Shown: positions 42,974 through 49,968 of the stretch, piece after piece | Layout: every line of letters begins with the position of its first letter | Numbering within the stretch: the first letter of the stretch is position 1 | Assembly (NCBI GenBank): GCA_016874755.1 | Contig: VGTH01000040.1 | Coordinates: 1-49,968, forward strand | Direction: 5' to 3' | Length of the DNA: 49,968 nt | From: Deltaproteobacteria bacterium | GTDB taxonomy: Bacteria; Desulfobacterota; Binatia; UBA9968 | Made by a program: the position numbers and the translations under genes | Notes under the pieces: model-generated | Told to the model about the DNA's origin: nothing | The model's database searches: none | Seen by the model: only the letters and a program-made list of their open reading frames with translations

Positions 42974-43627
42974 CCTGGGGAGAGTGGGAACCCGGTGAGA
43001 ACTCTCCGCAGACCCGAAGCACACAATCCAGTCGAAGGATCAAGAACCGTGGTCAGCCGAACGTTGTCGATGTAGTTCCGGTCAACCGGCGTGCCATTGC
43101 TGCCAAACAAAAGTATAGTCGGTTGAATTCACTTGCGTTAGCCCCTTCCGCGTCCTGTCCGGGCAGCGCGCTCCGGATTTTTTCCGTATAGGAATTTTAA
43201 ACGCGCTTTTCTATGACCCAGAGTCATAGCGGAGCACCGGCGGAATTGTCAATCCGTTTTCTACTTGATGAAAAACCCTGCGCTTCTATTGGTCCGCTCG
43301 GCCAGGATCGCTCCTATACCGAATTTTGGAGCCAACAGTTGAAGAGGTGGGTCTCATTCCGGACCGGCACGGTGTTGTCGAGCCGACCGTGAAGCATGAA
43401 GTTGTTCCAGAGCCGGGAGTGCGCTTCTACGTCGAGTTCTTTCGCTAAGCTCAACCAAGAAGCCAATAGCATTGTGAATGATTGAAGTGATATAGAAAGT
43501 AAAGGGTGACCCTATTTGGTTTTTGGACTTGCTAAGCTTCCGCCCGCCCAGGCGGCCAAACTGAACGACGCTCTTGGGGTACAGAATTGATCGATCCTCG
43601 AGCGCATAAAATAGCAGGAGGGAGACC
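42974..43627. other. Non-coding interval before the amidohydrolase
   Basis: Frames here are short and without domain signal. The only structure seen is the diverged repeat at 43186-43253 (second copy of 42774-42840) and an AT-rich tract near 43470-43530. CAGGAGGGAGACC just before 43628 is the ribosome-binding site of the next gene. Confidence 0.5.
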
Positions 43628-44683
43628 ATGGCGCCGCACAACTTTCCCGCAGTGTTCGATGCCGACGGACATGTGATGGAGACTGACGCCGATATCTTTG
43701 ATTATCTGCCGCCTCCCTACCGCGGCCAGACGCAGCTTTTTACGGCGCCCTTCTTCCCCGGCCTCGATGCTTGGCATCGCGCCGCGAGCCGCGTTGGCGA
43801 CGGGCTGGGGCGCGTGCTGGAGCGGCCCACTGCCCAGGATTGGCTCGGCTTTCTCGACGCTGCGTCGGTAGCCGTCAGTGTGTTGTTTCCCACCAATGGT
43901 CTGGCCCATGGCGTCCTCGCCGACCCGAAGTGGGCCGCTGGCTTGGCGCGAGGGTACAATGACTGGCTGTACGATCGCTTTTTGCGCGTCGCTCCCGACC
44001 GTCTCAAGGGCATGGCGCTGATCGCCATGCAGGACCCGGCGCAGGCGGTCGTAGAGCTGCGCCGCGCGGTTGGTGAGTTGGGTATGATCGGCGCCGTCTT
44101 GCCGGCGGTCGGACTCCCTGAGGCGCTTGGCCATCGCAGCTACTGGCCAGTCTATGAGGCGGCGCAGGATCTCAACTGTCTGCTCGCCGTGCACGGCGCG
44201 CCCACCTGGGGACTCGGGCTGGAAAAGCTGCGCAACTTGATCGAATTGCGCGTGCTCAACCATGCCATCGCCCAGCAAATCCAGATGACAAGTCTCATTT
44301 TGAGCGGCGTGTTCGAGATTTACCCCGGCCTGCGCATCGCCTTCTGCGAAGCCGGCTGTGGCTGGGTGCCCTACCTGATGGAGCGGCTCGACCGCGAGTA
44401 CGCCAGCCGCCACACCCAGGTGCCCCTGCTCAAGCGCCCACCGAGCGAATACTTGCGCACCGGCCAAGTTTTCTTGCATGCCGAGCTGGACGAGCGCGGC
44501 CTCGCTTATGCTATAGAAGTGCTCGGCGAAGGCGCCTTTTTCTGTGCCTCCGACTTTCCGCACGAGCCGAAGCAGGATTTCATCCGCACGCTCGCAGAGT
44601 TCGCGGCCCGCGAGGATATTCGCGCCAGCGCGAAAGGCAAATTGCTCTGGGACAATCCCCAGCGCATGTACGGGCTAGTGTAG
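43628..44683 (+). CDS. Amidohydrolase family 2 protein (ACMSD-like TIM barrel)
   Basis: The protein is 351 residues, with ATG 43628 after AGGAGGG. Metal-binding start FDADGHVMETD (D-x-D-x-H form near residue 12), LFPTNGL, HGAPTWGLG (metal His near 194), an FCEAGCGWVPYLMERLD segment typical of this family (near 240), and CASDFPHEPK (active Asp near 302). The ending KGKLLWDNPQRMYGL is also typical. Relatives are Zn-dependent decarboxylases or hydrolases of aromatic breakdown. The substrate here is unknown. It is monocistronic. Confidence 0.9.
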   Translation: MAPHNFPAVFDADGHVMETDADIFDYLPPPYRGQTQLFTAPFFPGLDAWHRAASRVGDGLGRVLERPTAQDWLGFLDAASVAVSVLFPTNGLAHGVLADPKWAAGLARGYNDWLYDRFLRVAPDRLKGMALIAMQDPAQAVVELRRAVGELGMIGAVLPAVGLPEALGHRSYWPVYEAAQDLNCLLAVHGAPTWGLGLEKLRNLIELRVLNHAIAQQIQMTSLILSGVFEIYPGLRIAFCEAGCGWVPYLMERLDREYASRHTQVPLLKRPPSEYLRTGQVFLHAELDERGLAYAIEVLGEGAFFCASDFPHEPKQDFIRTLAEFAAREDIRASAKGKLLWDNPQRMYGLV

Positions 44684-44728
44684 TGTCTTCAATATGAGCG
44701 TCCTTAAATTTGGCAACTGGTCATTTAC

Positions 44729-44813
44729 TTTCACCACGAAGGGCCTAGAAGTTCACGAAAGTAAGAGAAGAAAAAACATGTTTTTTCCGAACTTCGTGTG
44801 CTTCGTGGTGAAA
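44729..44813. repeat. CTTCGTGGTGAAA palindromic repeat, copy 2
   Basis: Perfect 13-bp inverted arms TTTCACCACGAAG (44729-44741) and CTTCGTGGTGAAA (44801-44813), with further partial pairing inside (GAAGTTC/GAACTTC). It shares two blocks with the element at 28915-28953. It follows the amidohydrolase stop by 45 bp and could also act as a 3'-end hairpin. Confidence 0.65.
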
Positions 44814-44934
44814 AACTATTAGCGCACTTCGACAAGTTACATCGAATTGCAGCAGCGCTGATCTGCAAATCGCCGCCGCAGTTGGGGCAATGTGTCTCGT
44901 CAAGGTCGAACCCGTTTCAGCAGCCGAGCCCAAG

Positions 44935-45344
44935 TCATGCGCGCCGGCGCGCTGTGTGTGGGAGCGTCCTCGCTTGCGGTCTCGGTGGCACGCTCTGGCG
45001 CAGCGGGAACGATTTGACGGCGCAGTAGTGCTCGGGCTTCACACCCGCCGGTGCAACCTCGCGCGCATCGATCATCACCTGCTTGTTGTCGGCCGCGCGA
45101 TGCAACAAAAAAATCCGCCGCCGCCGATACCCGAAGAATACGGCTCCACCACGGCAAGCGCCGCGGCCACGGCCACCGCAGCATCGAATGCATTGCCGCC
45201 GCGTTCGAGAATTTCATAACCCGCTTCAGTTGCCAGCGGATGCGCCGAGGCAATCGCCGCGCTCTGCTGCGCGTGCGCCAGCGGCGCGACCACCAGCAAA
45301 CAAAGGATAATACGTAAGTAGTTGATTTTTTCATTAAAGCCCAA
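44935..45344 (-). pseudogene. Gamma-glutamyltransferase N-terminal remnant, frameshifted
   Basis: From ATG 45344 the frame gives a signal peptide ([17 protein letters not shown]) and then the GGT start [40 protein letters not shown] and IGGGGF. A run of seven A on the + strand (45107-45113) shifts the frame. Restoring it gives [20 protein letters not shown], the next GGT segment, and then homology stops by about 45020. The catalytic Thr region and small subunit are absent. A full enzyme has about 550 residues, so this is a dead fragment of under 120. Confidence 0.8.
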
Positions 45345-45577
45345 AAGCTTACTTTACTCCTTTGGTTTTTCTCCCCGCCCTGCGATATGGCTCCGAGCAT
45401 AGAAAAAGGTCCTTTAAAAATCCTCTCCATCCCGAGGAGCCGTTCATCCGGCGGCTGTCGGCGTCATTCAATCGTAGCGGTCAGGTCAAACCGACCATTC
45501 GACGGACATATCCTGGACTTGTCGGTGCGGCTCGATCATCATGCCCGCATGGGTAAGAGACTATTTGCGAGGAGACG

Positions 45578-48500
45578 ATGATCGTCGGCGATTGGCTCAG
45601 AAACTTGGGTCTTGGCCAGTACGAGGCCACGTTCCGCGAAAACGAAATCGATGCGTCTGTCCTGTCGGACCTGACCGAGGACGACCTGGAGAAGCTGCGT
45701 ATCCCGCTGGGGCATCGCAAGCGTCTGCTCAAGGCGATCGCGGCGTTGGATGACACGGCGATCGCGCCAAAGGCTACGGTCCCGCCCTCGGCCTTCGATG
45801 GCGCCGAGCGGCGCCAGCTCACCGTTATGTTCTACGATCTCGTGGGCTCGACCGCTCTGTCGGCCCGGCTCGACCCCGAGGACATGCGCGCCATCCTCGG
45901 CACCTATCATCGCTGTTGCACGGAACGGATCGAACGTCACGGCGGCTTCGTCGCCAAGTACGTGGGCGACGGGGTGCTCGCCTATTTCGGCTATCCGCTC
46001 GCGCACGAACACGACGCCGAGCGCGCGGTGAAGGCCGGGCTCTCCCTCGCCGACGCGGTACCCAAGCTTGCGACGACGGCCGACACGCCGCTGAGCGTGC
46101 GCGTCGGCATCGCGACGGGAACAGTCGTTGTCGGAGATCTGGTCGGAGCAGGCGATGCCCAGGAGCGCGGCGTCGTTGGAGAAACGCCCAACCTCGCGGC
46201 GCGCTTGCAGTCGATCGCCGGGCCGGGCATGGTCGTCATCGCCGAGGGCACGCGGCGGCTTCTTGGAAATCTCTTCGAGCTTGCGGATCTCGGCAACCAG
46301 GACCTCAAGGGCATCGCGGGGCCGGCGCGCGCCTGGGCGGCCCTTCGCGCCGGCTTGGCGGAAAGTCGCTTTGATGCCCTGCACGCGACCCACATGACCG
46401 CGCTCGTCGGGCGCGAAGAGGAATCCGAACTGCTCGCGCGACGCTGGTTATGCGTCACATCGGGCGAAGGCCAAGTCGTGCAGCTCAGCGGCGAAGCGGG
46501 CATCGGGAAATCGCGGCTCACCGCCGCGTTGATGGCGCACATCGCCGAAGAACCGCACACGCGTTTGCGCTATTTCTGCTCGCCGCAACACACCGACAGC
46601 GCGCTGTATCCGGTCATCGTCCAGATGGAGCGCGCCGCCGGGCTGGCCGATGCTGAAACCACGCAAGGCCAGCTCGACAAGCTGGACGACCTGCTCCGGC
46701 AAACTTCGACCGCACGCGAGGACGCCGCCCTCCTCGCCGAGATGCTATCGCTCCCCAACGACGGACGCTATCCCGCGCTCGAGCTCTCGCCGCCCCAGCG
46801 CCGGCAAAAGACACTGCAGGCGCTCGTTAGGCAATTGGAGGCACTCGCCCGTCAGAGTCCCGTCCTGATGATTTTCGAGGACGCACATTGGACCGACCCC
46901 ACCAGCCTGGAGTTGTTCGGGCGCGTGGTGGAGCGCAGCGCGACCCTTCCCGTCCTGCTGATCGTGACGTCACGGCCGGAATTCAAGCCGCCCTGGATCG
47001 GACGGCACGTCACGGTGCTGACCCTCAAGCGCCTGGCGCAGCGCGATGTCGGTACGATGATCGATGGCGTCATCGGCAATACGCCGCTGCCGGCACCTAT
47101 CCGGCAGGACATCATCGAACGTTCCGACGGCATCCCGCTGTTCGTCGAGGAAATGACGAAGGCGGTGCTGGAGGCCAACAGCGACAGCGAAGCCCGGCGG
47201 ACAGCCGCAGGGATCCCGTCGCCCGCTCTTTCGGTTCCCGCAAGCTTGCACGCCTCGCTGATGGCGCGGCTCGATCGTCTCGGATCGGCCAAGGAAGTCG
47301 TGCAGATCGGCGCCGCGATTGGCCGCGAATTTTCCCATGCCCTGCTCGCCGCCGTGGCGGCCAGGCCCGAGGCGGAGCTTGGCGCGGCTCTCGACCGGTT
47401 GGTTGAGGCCGGCTTGCTGTCGCGCCAGGGCATCGCGCCACACGCGAACTACCTGTTCAAACATGCGCTGGTGCAGGACGCGGCCTACGGCCTGCTCCTG
47501 CGCGAGCCGCGCCGAGCGCTTCACGCCAGCATCGCCGAGACGCTCGAAAGCCAGTTCGCCGACATGACCGCGTCCGAGCCGGAGATCGTCGCGCATCATT
47601 TCAGCCGGGCCGAACGCGCCGAGCCCGCGTTTCTCTACTACGAGCGGGCCGGCGACCGCTCGGTCGCCCGCTCGGCCTTTGCGGAGGCGATCGCTCATTT
47701 CAACGCGGCGCTTGCGCAGGCGAGTAGCCTGCCGACCGGAGCGGAACGCAGTCAGCGCGAGCTTGCGATCCTCCTCAAGCAAGGGCCTGCCGTTATGATG
47801 TTGAACGGGCAGCGGGTGCCTGAGATTGAACAGATTTATCGGCGCGCGTGCGAAGTCGCAAAAACGTTGGATGATGAACACCGGCTGTTCAAGGCGCTTT
47901 GGGGATTGTGGCTCTACGCCAACCTGAATAGCCAAACGGATGTCGCGCGCGATCGTGCCGAAGAGCTTGTCGCGCTGGGAAGACGATCGGGAAGAGAGAA
48001 TCTGCTTCTCGAAGCCATCCACTGCCGTTGGTCGACGGCAATTTTCTGCGGCGATGTGGCCGGAACTCTCGCCGGCATCCGCGATGGGCTCAAACTCTAC
48101 GATCCCGTGCGGCATGGCGGGCTCGGCGATGAATTCGGCGCGCACGATCCGGGCGTTTGCGCGTACTTCACCAACGGATTTTCCTTTGCGCAGTTGGGTA
48201 GACCGCGCGAAGCGGCGGAGAACATCGAGCGCAGCATCGCGTTGTCGCGGGAGATCAACCATGTGCCCAGCATTGCGTTCGCAATGACGAACGCGTTGAC
48301 GGTCTATCAAATGATCGATGATCGGGCCGCGGTCATCCGACAGGCTCCACAAGTGATCGAACTTGCGGACAAGTTCGACTTGCCCGGACCTCGGTCACTC
48401 GCACGCTTCTTCGCTGCGTGGGCGCGCGCGTGCGGAGGCGAACTCGATGCAGGGTTGCAGGCGATGGAGGCGGAATTCCCGCGTGTCTCGGCCATAGGGC

Positions 48501-48913
48501 CGATGCCGGTACTCTACGCCGGCGTGCTCGCAGGTGTCCGGCTCGAAGCGGAGCAGGCCGCGCGGGCGCTGGAGCTGCTGGATGGCGTGCTTTTGACGGT
48601 GAAGGAGCCGGGCGTCGGTCTCTACCTGCCGGAAATTCATCGGTTGCGCGGTGAATGTTCTCTTCGGGTGGCTCAACCCAATTTCGATGAAGCGGTGCGC
48701 GATTTCGAAGCGGCCATCGAGACCGCGAAGCTGCAGCAGGCACGCGGGTTCCAGCTACTCGCGGCGATCAGCCTGGCGCACGCGTGGTCGTCCGTGGGCC
48801 GGTCCGAGAAAGGCGCCATGCCCTTGCGCGAGGCGGTGAGCGCGTTTACCGACAACGATGCCCCTGCCCAGCTGGAGACGGCCCGGCGGATTCTTGCCGG
48901 CCTTCCGCAGTAG
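45578..48913 (+). CDS. SAM domain-adenylate/guanylate cyclase-AAA ATPase-TPR regulator
   Basis: The protein is 1111 residues. ATG 45578 follows GAGGAGAC. Residues 1-57 form a SAM domain (WLRNLGLGQYEATFRENEID, LTEDDLEKLRIPLGHRKRLL). A class III cyclase domain, about 83-260, has metal Asp in VMFYDLVGST and in KYVGDGVLAYFG, and transition-state residues in GETPNLAARL. A STAND/AAA_16 ATPase follows, with Walker A GEAGIGKSR near 306 and Walker B VLMIFEDAHW near 428. TPR-like helices fill about 600-1100. The type is frequent in rhizobial and environmental genomes. It probably makes a cyclic nucleotide in response to a partner bound by the SAM or TPR parts. The base style is more G/C at third positions than in neighbours, consistent with transfer. 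Confidence 0.9.
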   Translation: MIVGDWLRNLGLGQYEATFRENEIDASVLSDLTEDDLEKLRIPLGHRKRLLKAIAALDDTAIAPKATVPPSAFDGAERRQLTVMFYDLVGSTALSARLDPEDMRAILGTYHRCCTERIERHGGFVAKYVGDGVLAYFGYPLAHEHDAERAVKAGLSLADAVPKLATTADTPLSVRVGIATGTVVVGDLVGAGDAQERGVVGETPNLAARLQSIAGPGMVVIAEGTRRLLGNLFELADLGNQDLKGIAGPARAWAALRAGLAESRFDALHATHMTALVGREEESELLARRWLCVTSGEGQVVQLSGEAGIGKSRLTAALMAHIAEEPHTRLRYFCSPQHTDSALYPVIVQMERAAGLADAETTQGQLDKLDDLLRQTSTAREDAALLAEMLSLPNDGRYPALELSPPQRRQKTLQALVRQLEALARQSPVLMIFEDAHWTDPTSLELFGRVVERSATLPVLLIVTSRPEFKPPWIGRHVTVLTLKRLAQRDVGTMIDGVIGNTPLPAPIRQDIIERSDGIPLFVEEMTKAVLEANSDSEARRTAAGIPSPALSVPASLHASLMARLDRLGSAKEVVQIGAAIGREFSHALLAAVAARPEAELGAALDRLVEAGLLSRQGIAPHANYLFKHALVQDAAYGLLLREPRRALHASIAETLESQFADMTASEPEIVAHHFSRAERAEPAFLYYERAGDRSVARSAFAEAIAHFNAALAQASSLPTGAERSQRELAILLKQGPAVMMLNGQRVPEIEQIYRRACEVAKTLDDEHRLFKALWGLWLYANLNSQTDVARDRAEELVALGRRSGRENLLLEAIHCRWSTAIFCGDVAGTLAGIRDGLKLYDPVRHGGLGDEFGAHDPGVCAYFTNGFSFAQLGRPREAAENIERSIALSREINHVPSIAFAMTNALTVYQMIDDRAAVIRQAPQVIELADKFDLPGPRSLARFFAAWARACGGELDAGLQAMEAEFPRVSAIGPMPVLYAGVLAGVRLEAEQAARALELLDGVLLTVKEPGVGLYLPEIHRLRGECSLRVAQPNFDEAVRDFEAAIETAKLQQARGFQLLAAISLAHAWSSVGRSEKGAMPLREAVSAFTDNDAPAQLETARRILAGLPQ

Positions 48914-48933
48914 GGCGCGCTAATCGGCAACTG

Positions 48934-48959
48934 TATAGCCTCATAGTATAGCCTCATAG
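48934..48959 (+). repeat. Tandem 13-bp duplication
   Basis: TATAGCCTCATAG occurs twice without a gap (48934-48946, 48947-48959), just after the cyclase gene and before the IS110 leader, directly followed by GGTCACCC. It could mark an insertion scar or a slipped copy. Confidence 0.6.
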
Positions 48960-48966
48960 GGTCACC

Positions 48967-49240
48967 CATTAGCAAAACTACGTTGCTTCGCAACTGAACA
49001 AAGGGAAGTAACTTGTAGCGTGCTAGGTTTGGCGTATAAGAGGGGCGGGACGCCGTGGGTCGAGGAAACCGAGCCGGCATTGGTGCTTTATGCCCGTCCA
49101 TTAGCATGGTTCCGAAGGAGTGCGACAACATGATTGGTGACACGCGATCGGCCGCGTGATCCCGTTTGGGAGAGTGCAAGGAGCGCACCTTCGCGCCCAG
49201 GGCGTCCCACTGAGAACAACGTGTCAAAGGAGGGACCTCC
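48967..49240 (+). other. IS110 upstream non-coding region, possible bridge RNA
   Basis: No gene is present. In IS110-type elements a structured bridge RNA is encoded in the non-coding end next to the recombinase gene. This stretch has hairpin potential (GTTGC-TTC-GCAAC at 48982-48994, CTAC/GTAG around it) and a 9-bp direct repeat CCATTAGCA at 48966-48974 and 49098-49106. AAGGAGGGACCTCC directly before 49241 is the ribosome-binding site. The RNA call is a hypothesis. Confidence 0.35.
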
Positions 49241-49876
49241 ATGAAGACAACGCCCGCTCATGCCAAGCGGCGCCGTCAAGTTGGTACCGCAACAAAGCGC
49301 AAGGTGCCACTTCCCGCGCAGCTTAAGCGGATCAATCTCAATGCTGCTGGCATCGACATCGGATCGGAGGAGCACTGGGCCGCAGTGCCTCCGAGTCGCG
49401 ATCCTGAAGGGAAAGATGTTCGCCGTTTCGGGGCCTTTACGGGCGAGCTATGCGCGCTGGCCGACTGGCTAAAGCAATGCGGGATCGAGACGGTGGCGAT
49501 GGAATCGACCGGAGTTTACTGGATTTCGCTCTACGAGTTGTTGGTGGAACGAGGCTTCGAAGTGTTGCTGGTCGATGCCCGACGGGTCAAAAATGTTCCT
49601 GGGCGCAAGACTGACGTGCTGGATTGCCAGTGGCTACAGGAGTTGCACACCTACGGACTGTTACGTGGCGCGTTCCGTCCAGCCGATCAAGTTTGCATCT
49701 TGCGCAGCTACTTGCGGCAGCGCTCGATGTTAGTGGCCTATGCCTCGCATCATATCCAGCATATGCAAAAGGCTCTGGAACAGATGAATCTCAAGCTCGC
49801 TCATGTAGTCAGTGATATTACTGGGCTGACCGGCATGGGGAGAGCCGTTGTCAATAGGTGTGTAAAAAGATACTAG
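49241..49876 (+). pseudogene. IS110-family transposase, 3'-truncated
   Basis: The frame has 211 codons. The DEDD RuvC-like domain is intact: AAGIDIGSEEHW (first Asp), VAMESTGVYW (Glu), KTDVLDCQWLQ (two Asp). It runs normally to LTGMGRAVVN and then changes to RCVKRY and stops. Full IS110 proteins have about 340-450 residues with a C-terminal domain carrying the catalytic Ser, which is missing. The break falls at about 49850, and the following sequence codes on the other strand, so another element probably inserted here. Recombinase is inactive as seen. Confidence 0.85.
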
Positions 49877-49968
49877 GCGGCGACCCTCATCTCTTTGCCA
49901 TTGTCATACTTCGTCCCGCGCGCTACTTTTCCGACAAGCTGTGGTGCGTTCAGTTTGCGGAAGCTCTT
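49873..49968 (-). CDS. C-terminal end of a second coding region, possibly a transposase (partial)
   Basis: From the window edge the minus strand reads SFRKLNAPQLVGKVARGTKY then DNGKEMRVAA and TAG (49875-49873). The FRKLNAPxLV wording resembles transposase C-termini, and position next to a broken IS110 supports a second insertion sequence. It is cut by the window edge, so family assignment is not possible. Confidence 0.4.
   Translation of the reverse strand, partial: KSFRKLNAPQLVGKVARGTKYDNGKEMRVAA

Noticed and set aside
42763-43191. 142-residue + frame in the interval after the TctC-like gene
   Set aside because: It runs through both repeat types and shows no domain or ribosome-binding site.
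43354-43641. 95-residue minus-strand frame before the amidohydrolase
   Set aside because: It overlaps the amidohydrolase start and ribosome-binding site and has no recognisable domain.
46970-48352. 460-codon minus-strand frame opposite the cyclase gene
   Set aside because: Antisense shadow; the sense frame encodes continuous ATPase and TPR segments.
48934-48966. Possible CRISPR-like or phage att repeat
   Set aside because: Only two contiguous 13-bp units with no spacers; a tandem duplication explains it.

Overview
The window reads as a chromosomal segment of an uncultured, GC-rich, Gram-negative bacterium. The Gram-negative call rests on meso-DAP-type MurE, two lipoprotein signal peptides, an outer-membrane polysaccharide export protein and a complete division and cell wall (dcw) cluster. 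Gene order in the dcw cluster, the orphan NMT1-like and TctC-like binding proteins and the amidohydrolase recall deltaproteobacterial or Binatota/Tectomicrobia-like environmental genomes. That placement is an inference from gene content, not from a marker phylogeny. A tRNA-Sec shows that the lineage decodes, or recently decoded, UGA as selenocysteine.

Left part (1-8.3 kb): a small Tyr/Pro-rich secreted protein, an FAD-linked oxidase, an M48 lipoprotein protease, a two-gene exopolysaccharide export unit (Wza-like OPX and Wzc-like BY-kinase), and a coiled-coil zinc-ribbon protein preceded by an intrinsic terminator only 19 nt upstream of its GTG start. RNase P RNA (8.33-8.70 kb) follows.

Core (8.9-26.6 kb): mraZ-STAS-rsmH-ftsL-ftsI-murE-murF-mraY-murD-ftsW-murG-murC-murB-ftsQ-ftsA-ftsZ, all on the + strand, mostly overlapping or a few bases apart, with a candidate promoter and MraZ-type operator in front and a strong hairpin behind. 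Together these genes make lipid II, flip or polymerise it at the septum and assemble the Z ring. Unusual points are a STAS protein between mraZ and rsmH, an in-frame palindromic repeat inside murE, a PASTA domain on FtsI, and no ddl.

Right part (26.7-50 kb) is accessory and patchy. It holds two tandem orphan substrate-binding proteins, a shortened Rieske oxygenase, an MscS channel, a single-module A-PCP-TE synthetase with a Cys-type thioesterase, a release-factor-like GGQ protein, and a 1934-codon beta-rich protein with no recognised overall family. These are followed by tRNA-Sec beside a decayed tyrosine recombinase, a TctC-like binding protein flanked by ~100-bp direct repeats, an amidohydrolase, a frameshifted gamma-glutamyltransferase remnant, a SAM-cyclase-AAA-TPR regulator and a truncated IS110 element, possibly broken by a second IS at the window edge. 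Several short palindromic or tandem repeat families are scattered across the window. The strongest candidates for something new are the giant beta-rich protein, the stand-alone A-PCP-TE enzyme, the STAS protein in the dcw operon and the coding palindromic insertion in murE.
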